A stretch of DNA of 64,000 nucleotides from Mycolicibacterium sp. 018/SC-01/001 (GCF_007096635.1 NZ_VKAA01000003.1:186001-250000), one strand, 5' to 3'. Shown: positions 51,245 through 60,613, counted from the first letter of the stretch. The notes: a model not told the origin generated them from the letters alone. Numbers and translations are program-made.

Positions 51245-51871
51245 ATGGCATCCGTGCAGGCCACCTCGGGTGACGTCGGTGGGACCGGCCGACGCCCCCG
51301 CGTGCGTAATCCAGAACTGCACCGGGCCGCGATCTTGGCTGCTGCCCGCGCTGTCTTCGGCGAAGTCGGATACGCCAACGGCACCATCCGCGAGATCGCC
51401 CGACGTGCGGGGGTCACTCACGGCCTGATTTTTCGGCACTTCGCGAGCAAAGAAGAGCTCTTCGTGACCGCATTGCTCGCCCGCCGAGAGGAGCAGAGCT
51501 ACAGCGGCACGGTCGCCGACCTGCCTGAGTGGATCGCCCGCCGCTATGTGGACAACATCGAAACCGACGGCCCGAGTGACCCGTTCATCGCGTTGATTCG
51601 CAGCGCCAGCGACACCGGTGTAGCCAAAGAACTGCTCAACGCCATGCGGCGTGAGCCGACGCTGAGTGTGCTCGGTGCGCTCGACGTGTCAGATCTCCCG
51701 AAGCGTGCTGATTTGCTCGGCGCACTGCTCACCGGTGTGACGTTCAACCGCTACATTCTCGCCGACGGAGAACTGGCAGCGATGTCGGCCCGAGAACTGA
51801 TCGCGTACTTGACGACAGCGATCCACACCATCCTGTTCGGCCCACTTCATGCAGCGTCCGACTGCAGTTAG
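51245..51871 (+). CDS. TetR-family transcriptional regulator
   Basis: A 208-aa regulator. HTH: LHRAAILAAARAVFGEVG, then IREIARRAGVTHGLIFRHFASK (residues 25-68, split). The C-terminal part resembles the TetR_C_33-type domains of actinobacterial regulators, judged only by general look. Probably represses the divergent dehydrogenase and itself through the palindrome at 51181-51202. Its stop is 51 bases from the end of the convergent monooxygenase gene. Confidence 0.92.
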   Translation: MASVQATSGDVGGTGRRPRVRNPELHRAAILAAARAVFGEVGYANGTIREIARRAGVTHGLIFRHFASKEELFVTALLARREEQSYSGTVADLPEWIARRYVDNIETDGPSDPFIALIRSASDTGVAKELLNAMRREPTLSVLGALDVSDLPKRADLLGALLTGVTFNRYILADGELAAMSARELIAYLTTAIHTILFGPLHAASDCS

Positions 51872-51922
51872 GACGCTGCGCGACGTCGGTCCCGCGGGGC
51901 GACGTGATGTCGGACGCGGCCG

Positions 51923-52990
51923 TCAGGTCGCGCGGGGAAAGGCTGCCATCGGCTCACCGAGCCTGCCATAGCACCGAAGAGCCGATCGGGGGTGACGGCG
52001 AGTGACATGTTGCGCGCCACCTCCAGAGTGGGGAATCTCGGTGTGGCGAAGTACGATCCGGCTTTTGGACGCGGCGTACAGCGCCAGCGAGCGCCTTCTG
52101 CGCTTGAGCAACCCGGAGACATTTTCGCGGGCCAGGGTGATCGCATCCTCCATCGCCAGCGCGGCTCCCTGCCCGAAGGTGGGGCGCATGCAATGGGCCG
52201 CGTCGCCGATCAACACCACCTTTCCGCGCACCAGCTGGCGTGGCGGCCGAGCTTCAATTATCTCGGGGGTGGAGACCTGCGTCGAATGCGCCGCATCGAT
52301 GAGAAGCGGAAGCGGGTCGGGCCAGGTTTGGTAGTCGGCCAGTCGCGCCCCAGCACGGGCTGTGCCGCCATAGATGTAGGTGCGCCCGTCGTGGAGCGGC
52401 AGATTCCCGAAATCGCTGCTGCGTCCCCAGATTGGGCCGAACCCGGCAGGCAGCTCGCGGTCGACGATCCAGGACCAGCCCCGTATGCCGGTGGATCGAA
52501 CCGGGGATGCCTCAGGCCACAGCGATGTCCGGCAGACCCCGCGCGCCCCGTCAGCAGCGACGACGAGATCGAAGCGCTGCTCCGAAGCTCCGACGGAGAG
52601 CACGCCGTCCGGCCGGACCTGTGTCACCGCGCTGCCGTACTGCACGCAATCGTGGGGAAGTTCTCCGGCAAGCCAGCGCAGCAACTCGCGTCGGGGCACG
52701 GCCGCGTAGTGGCTTCCCCCAGTCAGTTCGGCCAAGGTTCGGCGAACGAGTACACGGCCGGCCGGCGTCCGGATGGTGGCGGCAGAGTGTGACCAGTGTT
52801 CGGTCTCCACACGGTCGCGGATACCGAGAATTGCCAAGCACGCCAACGCATTCGAAGCAAGCGAAATCGCACCATCCGCAGAGGTGGGACCGCTCGACTT
52901 CTCGAACACTCGGACATCGTGGCCGGCCTGCCGGAACATGATCGCTGCGGCCAATCCGGCGAACCCGCTGCCAACGATTCCCACCCTCAT
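51923..52990 (-). CDS. FAD-dependent monooxygenase (possible C-terminal frameshift)
   Basis: A 355-aa flavoprotein hydroxylase. FAD motif VGIVGSGFAGLAAAIMFR at the N terminus, DG motif VVAADGARGVCR near residue 147, and GKVVLIGDAAHCMRPTFGQG near 255. The last 45 or so residues in this frame look unnatural; another frame from about 52075 gives a more protein-like end (LEVARNMSLAVTPDRLFGAM) reaching 51868. So a single-base indel near 52075 is possible. Next to a class V aminotransferase on the same strand. Confidence 0.82.
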   Translation of the reverse strand: MRVGIVGSGFAGLAAAIMFRQAGHDVRVFEKSSGPTSADGAISLASNALACLAILGIRDRVETEHWSHSAATIRTPAGRVLVRRTLAELTGGSHYAAVPRRELLRWLAGELPHDCVQYGSAVTQVRPDGVLSVGASEQRFDLVVAADGARGVCRTSLWPEASPVRSTGIRGWSWIVDRELPAGFGPIWGRSSDFGNLPLHDGRTYIYGGTARAGARLADYQTWPDPLPLLIDAAHSTQVSTPEIIEARPPRQLVRGKVVLIGDAAHCMRPTFGQGAALAMEDAITLARENVSGLLKRRRRSLALYAASKSRIVLRHTEIPHSGGGAQHVTRRHPRSALRCYGRLGEPMAAFPRAT

Positions 52991-53088
52991 CAACCGAAAT
53001 TACTACGATGCGTAGTAGATGTCGAGAGCCGAGGCGGCAGACCTCACCGCAGCCGCCGTACATGCGAGACGGACCAGCTGCCCGCGAA

Positions 53089-54273
53089 CTAACGCGATGC
53101 CGTCCTCACGACGTCGACTAGACGGTCGATCTCGGACACGGTGTTGAAATAGTGCGGGGAGGCACGATTCAGGACCGGTAGCTTTCGTCGCGTTGCATCG
53201 ATGCGGGTGCTGCTCGGAGCCGACGCTCCGATGACGATTCCGGCGTTTCGGGCGACGTTGACGAGGTCCGCGGCATCGACCCCGTCAACCGAGAACGACA
53301 CAATCGCGCTCTGTTGGGCACCCAGGTCGTGAACAGTCACGCGGTCAAGGCTCGTCAGGCCTGCGCGAAGCCGCCCGGCAAGCTCACCGCACCGCTGGTG
53401 AATGCGGTGCACACCGATGCTCGCCGCCAGATCGACGGCTGCACCGAGCCCCAGCCGTAACGCGTAGGCGTTCTCCCAAGTCTCGAAACGACGCGCATCG
53501 TCGCGAAGTGTGTAGGCGTGCAACGACGTCCACGGGGCAGAAAAGTGATCGATCATGGGCGGGTGCATCTGTTCGAGAGTGGAACGGCGGACGTACAGGA
53601 AGCCGGTGCCCCGAGGTCCGCGCAAGAACTTGCGACCGGTTCCCGTCAGTGCGTCGCACCCTAACCTGCCCACATCGATCACCCACTGGCCGGCGGCCTG
53701 GCACGCGTCGAGAAGGTAGAAGATGCCGTGGCGTCTGGCGAGACGACCGATTTCTTCGGCCGGATTGACCAAACCACCGTTGGTCGGCATCCATGTCACC
53801 GATATCAAGCGCACACGTTCGTCGATCATCGACCCGAGTGCGCCGACATCGAGTTGTCCCGACTCGTCGCTGGGAACCACCTCGACGACTGCTCCTGTTC
53901 GTCGAGCGACCTGCAGATACGCCACATAGTTCGCCGCGTACTCGGCCTCCCCCGTCAGGATTCGGTCCCCGACTCGAAAGTCTAAGCTGTAGAAGGCAAG
54001 CTGCCAGGCAACGGTGGCATTCTCGGTGAGTGCGACCTCCTCGCGGTGGGCTCCGATCAGCGACGCGACTGAGTCGTAGACCGCGTCGAGGCGATCGCTG
54101 ACCTCGTCGGCTGCGGCGTACCCGCCGATGGCCGCTTCGAGTCGCAGGTGCGACACCACGGCGTCCACGACCTGAACGGGCATCAGAGCGGCGCCCGCGT
54201 TCATCAGATAGGCCGAATTGGCCACCCCCGGGGTCTCCGAACGAAGTGCGGCGACCTCGGAATCAGTCAGCAT
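53089..54273 (-). CDS. Class V aminotransferase/cysteine desulfurase-like PLP enzyme
   Basis: A 394-aa PLP enzyme. Marks: YLMNAGAALMPVQVVDAV near the N terminus, VALTENATVAWQLAFYSL, the PLP-site Asp/Gln in YLLDACQAAGQWVIDV and the Schiff-base Lys in TGTGRKFLRGPRGTGFLY near residue 220. No clear desulfurase Cys loop, so transamination, C-S lysis or racemisation are all open. ATG 54273 is chosen inside a longer frame. It stands 68 bases from a hydrolase on the same strand. Confidence 0.87.
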   Translation of the reverse strand: MLTDSEVAALRSETPGVANSAYLMNAGAALMPVQVVDAVVSHLRLEAAIGGYAAADEVSDRLDAVYDSVASLIGAHREEVALTENATVAWQLAFYSLDFRVGDRILTGEAEYAANYVAYLQVARRTGAVVEVVPSDESGQLDVGALGSMIDERVRLISVTWMPTNGGLVNPAEEIGRLARRHGIFYLLDACQAAGQWVIDVGRLGCDALTGTGRKFLRGPRGTGFLYVRRSTLEQMHPPMIDHFSAPWTSLHAYTLRDDARRFETWENAYALRLGLGAAVDLAASIGVHRIHQRCGELAGRLRAGLTSLDRVTVHDLGAQQSAIVSFSVDGVDAADLVNVARNAGIVIGASAPSSTRIDATRRKLPVLNRASPHYFNTVSEIDRLVDVVRTASR

Positions 54274-54341
54274 CCGCGCACGCTCGGCCTCTGAACCACA
54301 CGGGTAGGGTAACGGCCCGCGTCGTCGGCGACAGCTGTGGA

Positions 54342-55235
54342 TCAGCCGATCAGGATGTCGGCCAGCCACTTCGCCGATCGGGCGATGATCGCGGGGAAGT
54401 GGTTGGACAGTATTTCGTAGTGCTGACCCGGGTACTCGACGAGATCCTTCGGCTCGGGGACCCGGTCGTACATCTCGCGGGCTTCTTCCACGGGCGCCAC
54501 GGTGTCCTGGGACGCGAGGATCATCAACAGTGGCTGCGTGATTCGCTCGGCGTACGCCCGCACCTCCATCTCGAAGAGGCGATCCAGTGTCGAGACGGTG
54601 ATCTCGTTACGGAAACTGGGCAGGCCTTTGATGGCGTTCTCGACGAATTCGAGTCCTTCGTGATCGCTGAACATCACAGGTTGGCCGGGCTCGGGGCGGC
54701 CGTGGAGACGGATGGTGACCGCCTTCTCGCCCCGCAGCTGCGCCTGGCGGTCGGCAGGAATGAGCGCCTCGAGTTCAGCGAGCGTGTCGGCGGGTTGCAG
54801 GCGACGGGCGCTCCATCCGCTGACGGGTGGAATGATCGCCGTGACCGCTGAGACGCGGCTGTCGGTCGCGGCGGTGAACAGCGCGTTGGCGCCGCCGATG
54901 CTGACTCCCCACAACCCGATTCGGTCACCATCGACGTCGCTGCGCAGCGTGAGATGGGTGATGACGTCGCGAAGATCCCGGCACTGCTGCCATGGATCGA
55001 AGAGCTGACGGGGTTCGCCGTCGCTGTATCCGGTGTACCGGTGGTCATACATCAGCACGGCAAGACCGGCATCGTTGAATGCAGCTGCGTTGCCGTACAG
55101 GGATTCGGCGGTGCCGCCGAGGCCCGACTGCAGAATGACCACCGGTGCCGGGCGGTGACTGTCATCGGGTCGCGCCAACTTGCCGCGCAGTGTTGTTCCG
55201 GATAGGTCGAATTCGATGTCATCGATGAACGCCAT
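54342..55235 (-). CDS. Alpha/beta hydrolase (dienelactone-hydrolase-like/serine type)
   Basis: A 297-aa hydrolase. Motifs: VVILQSGLGGTAESLYGNAAAF, YDHRYTGYSDGEPRQ, the nucleophile GLWGVSIGGANALF with Ser near residue 112, the Asp in LMILASQDTVAPVEEA and the His in YPGQHYEIL. Probably acts on an ester or ring-opening product made by the adjacent FAD monooxygenase 41 bases upstream on the same strand. Confidence 0.85.
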   Translation of the reverse strand: MAFIDDIEFDLSGTTLRGKLARPDDSHRPAPVVILQSGLGGTAESLYGNAAAFNDAGLAVLMYDHRYTGYSDGEPRQLFDPWQQCRDLRDVITHLTLRSDVDGDRIGLWGVSIGGANALFTAATDSRVSAVTAIIPPVSGWSARRLQPADTLAELEALIPADRQAQLRGEKAVTIRLHGRPEPGQPVMFSDHEGLEFVENAIKGLPSFRNEITVSTLDRLFEMEVRAYAERITQPLLMILASQDTVAPVEEAREMYDRVPEPKDLVEYPGQHYEILSNHFPAIIARSAKWLADILIG

Positions 55236-55276
55236 TGTTTCTGCTCCTTTTTCGGCGATGAGATGGGTCGCGATGT

Positions 55277-56494
55277 TCAGCCGCGGCCGGCGTAGAGTTC
55301 CTCGGGTCGGAAGTCGGGATCACCGGCGCGCGGATCTGCCGAGGCGCGCAGGATCGGGAACACGGATGCGCGCATATCGGCCTCGTAGGCCGCGATGGCG
55401 TCGAGCACGCCGACGTCCCTCGCCGCTACTCCTGTCAGGGCGGCGGTGAGCGCGGCGGCGTCACGCAGGGCAGTGTTGGCACCGGCGCCGAAACTGGGTG
55501 GCATCGCGTGGATCGCGTCCCCCAGGAGAGTGACCCGGCTCGACGGCCACGGGGCGGTCGGGTCCAACCGCCGTACCCACGAACTGAAGACGGTGGACAC
55601 ATCGACGCGCTCGACCAGTTCGACCAGGCCGGGATGCCAGCCATGGACAGCGGCTCGCATCGCGGCATACAGCTCGTCGGAGGTCGCGGTGCGGAGGTCG
55701 TCGATCGTGGCGAGCAGTGGACTGTCGGGGGCGAAGCCGAGGTTGACCATCATGTACGGATCAACGGGATCGATATCGGCACCAGGGGCCAGGTTGGCTA
55801 CCGCCTCGGCGATGGGTCGACGCGGTTGGTAAGCGCCGTAGGCGAATCCGATGCCGTCCGGGCCGCTGGCTGCAGCGAAGCCGTCGAACAGCGCCTCGGG
55901 CAACGTCGCGATCAGATCGTCGGTCAGTGGCGCCCGTCCGGCCATGCCGCGCATCCCGGTGTCGAGAACGTGCACCTCGGGCAGGAGCTGTTGACGTATC
56001 GGCGAATTGATCCCGTCGGCGGCGACGAGCACGTCACCGGTAGCGGTACTGCCGTCGCTGAAGGTCAGCGACACCCCGTCGGCGTCGGCGTCGAATCCGG
56101 TTACCGTGCGCCCGTAGTGGACGATGTCGTCCAGTCCGACTGCCATGATCTGGCGCAGGGTGCGGCGGTTGACCGCAGTGTGCGGACGGTTCGGATCATT
56201 GCGAGGTCCGAGGTGGGGCCGGGTGCCGATCTCGCGGCCGAGATGGTCGATGAGCACCAGGAGCTCCCGCCGGGGATTGATCCGTGAGGTCTGCATGTAG
56301 AGCTCGAACAGGTTGTCCGGCAGGCATTGTCGTAATGCAGCGCCTCCCGTGGCATTCATGTGGAGCCGATACCCGGTCTGCACGATGCCGGGTGCCTTCT
56401 CGAAGACGTCGCACTCGATGCCGGCCTTGATCAACCCCTGCGCGAGGCACAGGCCACCGATTCCGCCACCGGCGATCAAGACGCGCAAAGACAT
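55277..56494 (-). CDS. FAD-dependent aromatic-ring-type monooxygenase
   Basis: A 405-aa class A flavoprotein hydroxylase. FAD motif VLIAGGGIGGLCLAQGLIKA, DG motif VLVAADGINSPIRQQLLP near 170 and VTLLGDAIHAMPPSFGAGAN near 330. The substrate is likely an aromatic or similar compound. ATG 56494 has a perfect AGGAGGT upstream. Divergent from a LysR gene, which is its likely regulator, with 194 bases between starts. Confidence 0.92.
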   Translation of the reverse strand: MSLRVLIAGGGIGGLCLAQGLIKAGIECDVFEKAPGIVQTGYRLHMNATGGAALRQCLPDNLFELYMQTSRINPRRELLVLIDHLGREIGTRPHLGPRNDPNRPHTAVNRRTLRQIMAVGLDDIVHYGRTVTGFDADADGVSLTFSDGSTATGDVLVAADGINSPIRQQLLPEVHVLDTGMRGMAGRAPLTDDLIATLPEALFDGFAAASGPDGIGFAYGAYQPRRPIAEAVANLAPGADIDPVDPYMMVNLGFAPDSPLLATIDDLRTATSDELYAAMRAAVHGWHPGLVELVERVDVSTVFSSWVRRLDPTAPWPSSRVTLLGDAIHAMPPSFGAGANTALRDAAALTAALTGVAARDVGVLDAIAAYEADMRASVFPILRASADPRAGDPDFRPEELYAGRG

Positions 56495-56688
56495 GCAACT
56501 ACCTCCTGGTGCGGTCGGATGACGCATCAGCCCTGACGCTGGGCGTGCGACGACGGATGGCCCGGACCCAGTCGGCCGGAGCGGTTCGTATCCGTCATGA
56601 CCTACTCTGCGCCGGGTCCAGCCATCAGGGAAGATGAGATCACCAATGATGGGTATAGATGAAGCTGATAACGGTAAGGGGTTTGGCG

Positions 56689-57597
56689 GTGGCAGTGGAT
56701 CTCAATTTGATCGTCGCACTGGATGCGCTGCTGCAGGAACGCAGCGTCACGCGGGCGGCGCAGCGACTGGGCCTGAGCCAGCCTTCACTGAGCGCCTCGC
56801 TCTCGCGACTGCGCAGGCACTACGACGACGAACTGCTGACCCGAGTGGGCAACACCTATGAACTGACCGCGTTGGGCGAGCGTCTGCTCGAACAGACCGG
56901 CCAGGCGTTGGCGTCGACCGAACGCGTCCTGCAGACCCGGCCGAAGTTCGACCCCGCGACGTCCGACCACGAATTCACCATCGTCATCGCCGACTGCCAT
57001 ATGCCGGTCTTCGGCAGGGTGTTCGTCGATCTGCTGGCGAAGGAAGCGCCGGACGTCCGCGTCAAGTTCCATCACAGCAGTCCGCATCACATCAACGCCG
57101 CTTCCGATCAGCTGCGTACCGTCGACGCCATCGTGCTGCCGCAGGGCGTGCTGGCCAACATGCCCACGTTGCAGCTCTATCGCGATCGTTGGGTCTGCGT
57201 GGTGGCCACCGAGACCGCAGCTGACCCGCTGACCATCGATGAGCTGAGTCATCGGCCGTGGGTCGTGGCCTATCAGCAACCCCTGTCAAGGTTTTCGCCG
57301 ATGCCGAGAATGCTCGCCGAGGGAATGTCCATCCGTGCCGCCGTCACCACGGAGGACTTTCTCGCGGTGCCCTACCTGGTAGCCGGATCCGATCGAATCG
57401 GTCTGATGCCCGAACGCATCGCGCGGCTCGAAGCCTCCAAGCACGACATCGTGGTGACGGAAACACCGTTCGATCTGGGTTACCTCGTGGAGTCCCTGTG
57501 GTGGCACCCGGTCAACGAACGCGACCCTGCCCACATCTGGTTGCGCCAGCTCTCCGCCAGGGCCGGGCAGATCATCGACGGCCCCTCGGGAACCTGA
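56689..57597 (+). CDS. LysR-family regulator (NodD-like subgroup)
   Basis: A 302-aa regulator. It begins VDLNLIVALDALLQERSV; HTH: TRAAQRLGLSQPSLSASLSR (residues 20-45). The effector domain starts FTIVIADCHMPVFGRVF. AAGGGG (56676-56681) is 7 bases before GTG 56689; GTG 56695 or ATG 56659 are alternatives. Its upstream gap contains ATCA-ccaa-TGAT at 56638-56649, a candidate LysR site. Divergent from the monooxygenase-hydrolase genes. Confidence 0.9.
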   Translation: MAVDLNLIVALDALLQERSVTRAAQRLGLSQPSLSASLSRLRRHYDDELLTRVGNTYELTALGERLLEQTGQALASTERVLQTRPKFDPATSDHEFTIVIADCHMPVFGRVFVDLLAKEAPDVRVKFHHSSPHHINAASDQLRTVDAIVLPQGVLANMPTLQLYRDRWVCVVATETAADPLTIDELSHRPWVVAYQQPLSRFSPMPRMLAEGMSIRAAVTTEDFLAVPYLVAGSDRIGLMPERIARLEASKHDIVVTETPFDLGYLVESLWWHPVNERDPAHIWLRQLSARAGQIIDGPSGT

Positions 57598-57625
57598 GGA
57601 AACTGTCCAGCAGGCGACTTCGGCG

Positions 57626-58648
57626 CTAGGCGGTGGCGGTCACGGCGTCCCGCGCTTTGGCCGTCGTCTTTCGCACGACCAGCTGAGGCGTCAGCACGGA
57701 GATCACGGATTCTGTGCGGTGCGCATCGAGGCGCTCGGTCACCGCAGCCACGGCACGGTCGGCCTGCTCGAGTGGCTCCTGGCTGACGGTGGTCAGATCG
57801 ACATGACTGAGGCGGGCCAGCGGGCTGTTGTCGAAGCCGGTGACCGAGACTTCTCCCGGAACGTCGACGCCGGCGCGCCTGAGCGTGTCGAGCACTCCGA
57901 TCGCCATGCGATCGTTGGCCGCGACGACGGCGGTCGGCAGCTCGCCGGAAGCAAGCAGAGCCTCAGCTGCGGCGATGCCCGATCCCTCTGTGAAGTCGCC
58001 GTCGATGACCGAGACGTTGTGGCTCAGGCCGTGCCGCTTCATGGCACGCAGATAACCGTCACGACGGTCGGCCCGGATCGAACCGCTACCGCCGGCGACG
58101 TAGACGATGCGGCGATGGCCGAGCTCGACGAGGTGGTCCGCCACTGCTGCTATGCCGCGCGAGTCGGCTGCGCGGACGACGTCGAGCGTGGGTATCGACA
58201 GGCGCCGTCCGACCGACACCACGGGCACGCGTTCACTGAGCCTGCTCAATTCGGAGAGGGAGGCGACCGGGCCGAGCAGGATGATGCCCTCGCAGCGGAA
58301 GTCGAGCAGGGTCTCGATGACGCGAGATTCGGAGTGTGTGGGTGTGATGGCGCCGAGCGCGACCTCGTACCCCGCCCGGTCTGCGGCACTCACGATGTAC
58401 TCGACCAGTTCGGCGTGGAACGTGTTGCGGACCTCGGCCGTCACGCCGAGTAGCTGTGTGCGGCGCGCCGACATCAGGGCCGCGGTGCGATTGACCCGGT
58501 AGCCAAGCTCCTCGGCCGCGGCGAAGACACGAGCCCGCGTTTCGCTGCTCGGGCCCGGTGCTTTGCGAAAGACCAGTGAGACCAGAGCTTTCGAAACACC
58601 GACCCGATCGGCGACGTCTTGCATGGTCGGTCTGGCGTGGTCGGGCAA
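57626..58648 (-). CDS. LacI-family transcriptional regulator
   Basis: A 340-aa regulator. HTH at residues 8-28 (TMQDVADRVGVSKALVSLVF), then a periplasmic-binding-protein-like effector domain ending in LLTPQLVVRKTTA-type residues. I use TTG 58648 because GAGGAG is 6 bases upstream; an ATG eight codons later is inside the HTH. Divergent from the sugar-type binding-protein gene, whose promoter carries a palindromic operator. Confidence 0.93.
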   Translation of the reverse strand: MPDHARPTMQDVADRVGVSKALVSLVFRKAPGPSSETRARVFAAAEELGYRVNRTAALMSARRTQLLGVTAEVRNTFHAELVEYIVSAADRAGYEVALGAITPTHSESRVIETLLDFRCEGIILLGPVASLSELSRLSERVPVVSVGRRLSIPTLDVVRAADSRGIAAVADHLVELGHRRIVYVAGGSGSIRADRRDGYLRAMKRHGLSHNVSVIDGDFTEGSGIAAAEALLASGELPTAVVAANDRMAIGVLDTLRRAGVDVPGEVSVTGFDNSPLARLSHVDLTTVSQEPLEQADRAVAAVTERLDAHRTESVISVLTPQLVVRKTTAKARDAVTATA

Positions 58649-58674
58649 GCCGACTCCTCACTGTGCATCCGGTA

Positions 58675-58703
58675 TTGACTTTAACTGTGGTCCAGCTCAT
58701 AGT
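58675..58703 (+). promoter_or_regulatory. Promoter of the binding-protein gene
   Basis: TTGACT (58675-58680) and CATAGT (58698-58703) with a 17-base spacer form a sigma-70-type promoter on the plus strand, 56 bases before the gene start. The LacI operator begins where transcription should start. Confidence 0.5.
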
Positions 58704-58730
58704 AGACCATTTAGACCGGTCAAATAGACC
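58703..58730. promoter_or_regulatory. LacI-type operator region
   Basis: The near palindrome TTTAGACCGGTCAAA (58710-58724) has the CG centre typical of LacI-family operators. TAGACC also occurs at 58703, 58712 and 58725, so there may be overlapping half-sites. It lies just downstream of the -10 element, suitable for repression. Confidence 0.65.
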
Positions 58731-58758
58731 GGAATAAGCCAGGGTGAGAACGGGACGA

Positions 58759-59759
58759 ATGATGAGAGCACGAGGAAGTGCCTACACAACGCTGATCGCT
58801 GCCGCGGTCGTCGTCATCGGCATCGCGGGGTGCAGCAGCACCGGCGGCAAGCCGGCTGCCACGGGCGGCGGGAGCTCGAGTGGCACCGTCGACACGCCCC
58901 GCATCAGGATCGCGATGGTGACCCACGCCCAGGTCGGCGACACGTTCTGGGATGTCGTGCGCAAGGGAGCCGAGACGGCTGCCGCCAAGGACAACGTCGA
59001 ACTCACCTACCAAGGCGCCGAGCAGGCTCCCGACCAGGCCAACGCAATTCAGAGCGCGATCGACTCGAAGGTGGACGGTATCGCCGTCACGCTGGCCAAA
59101 CCGGATGCGATGAAGCCCGCCATCGCGGCGGCCGAAAGTGCCGGAATTCCGGTGATCGCGTTCAACGCGGGTTTCGACGCCTGGAAGTCCGACAAGGTAT
59201 TGGGCTACATCGGTACCGATGAGCGGGCCTCCGGCCGGGCGGTCGGGGATCGTCTCAACGCCGACGGCGCTCAGCACGTGGTGTGCGTCAATCACGCGCA
59301 GGGCGCCACGTCGATCTCGAAGCCCGGTGCGCGGGTATCGCCGAGACGTTCAAGGGCCGTTCGGAGAACCTCTACGTCGACGGAAACGACATGCCGGCCG
59401 TGCAGGCCACGATGACAGCCAAGCTGCAGCAGGACCCGAGCATCGACTACGTCGTCACCCTGGACGCGCCGTTCGCGATGACCGCGCTGAACACCGCGTC
59501 TGCCGTCGGCAGCAAGGCCAAGGTGGGCACGTTCGGCACCGACAACGAAGTCGCACAGTCCATCCAGCACAAGGGCGTGCAGTGGGCCATCGACATCCAG
59601 CCCTATCTGCAGGGATACCTGGCCGTCGATTCATTGTGGCTCTACATCAACAACCGAAACGTGATCGGCGGCGGGCAGCCCGTACTCACCGGACCCGCCT
59701 TCATCGACGCGCAGAACGTCGCCAGCATCGCCGAGTACGCCGCGAAGGGAACACGATGA
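58759..59759 (+). pseudogene. Sugar ABC transporter substrate-binding lipoprotein, frameshifted
   Basis: An RbsB-type binding protein. Leader ending in lipobox Gly-Cys (GIAGCSST), then IRIAMVTHAQVGDTFWDVV and on to HVVCVNHAQGATS in one frame. The rest, LEARCAGIAETFKGRSENLY to 59759, lies in another frame. The switch is at about 59316-59323, equivalent to one missing base (or two extra). The normal length is restored if corrected (about 333 codons). No permease or ATPase gene is adjacent. Overlaps the oxidoreductase gene by ATGA. Start ATG 59759 upstream choices: GTG 58744, ATG 58759 or 58762. Confidence 0.83.
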
Positions 59760-60478
59760 CCGACAGCATCGGAGTAGCAGTCATCGGCGGCGGCATGGCC
59801 GGTCGCGCGCACGCCGCTGGATACCGCAGCGCCACAACATTGTTCGGAGTGGACCGGCCGGACGTGCGATTGGTCGCGATCGCCGACGCCGCACCGGCGG
59901 TGGCCGACGACGTCACCCGGCGGTACGGTTTCGAGCGCGCCGCCTACGACTGGCGGGCCATCGCCGATTCACCCGACATCGACGCGGTCAGCGTCGTGGT
60001 GGCCAACCATCTGCATCGCGAGATCGTCGAAGGGCTGCTGGAGGCCGGAAAGCATGTCCTGTGCGAAAAGCCGCTCGCCGCAACCGCGGCCGACGGCGAG
60101 GCGATGGTCGCCGCGGCGGATCGGTCCGACCGGGTCACCGCGGTCGGATTCACCTATCGGCGGTCACCAGCGGTCGAGGCGATCCGGCGGGTCCTGGCCT
60201 CGGGCACACTGGGCGATCTCGTCCACTTCAACGGCCACTATTGGTGCGAGTACGCACTCGACGCCACCGCGCCCATCACGTGGCGCTACCGGGGCGACCC
60301 CGGGACCGGTGCGCTCGCCGACGTGGGCAGCCACCTGATCGAAATCGGTTCACCACCGGTCCATCAGCCCGAGCACCTGCAGGGCGTAGACCACGGCGAC
60401 GACGAGGAACAGGACGAAGACGCCTCCGACGGCGACGATGCCGGCCACGGTCGCCGGCGTGAATCGGCGCGTGGGTAG
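59756..60478 (+). pseudogene. Gfo/Idh/MocA oxidoreductase, truncated
   Basis: The N-terminal Rossmann domain is intact (VAVIGGGMAGRAHAAGYRSA, HLHREIVEGLLEAGKHVLCEKPLA, GFTYRRSPAVEAIRR). The family match stops at GSHLIEIG near 60347, after about 197 residues; a complete enzyme has 340-390. The frame then runs on to 60478 through sequence that belongs to the opposite-strand DUF6480-like gene. A deletion fused the gene to unrelated DNA and removed the rest of the operon. NAD(P)-dependent sugar or inositol oxidation would have been the role. Confidence 0.85.
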
Positions 60479-60604
60479 CGGGTTCTGATTCGCCGAGGCT
60501 GATAGTGATCCCGAATCCGGCGGCGTATCGCCGGGTTGGACGCCTCCACCAGGGGTGAGCGCGGTGGTGTCGCTCGGATCCGGGTCGGGCGGTAGTGCGG
60601 TCAC
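60350..60604 (-). CDS. Small membrane protein, DUF6480-like
   Basis: An 84-aa protein. The N-terminal half is Pro/Asp/Gly-rich (PPDPDPSDTTALTPGGGV, GDTPPDSGS); one membrane helix follows at about residues 54-78 (AGIVAVGGVFVLFLVVAVVY) and a short tail. This arrangement matches the actinobacterial DUF6480 family as I remember it. GTG 60604 lies close behind a SigF-like promoter. It abuts the broken oxidoreductase gene tail-to-tail. Confidence 0.7.
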   Translation of the reverse strand: MTALPPDPDPSDTTALTPGGGVQPGDTPPDSGSLSASANQNPLPTRRFTPATVAGIVAVGGVFVLFLVVAVVYALQVLGLMDRW

Positions 60605-60613
60605 GTGCAGGCA

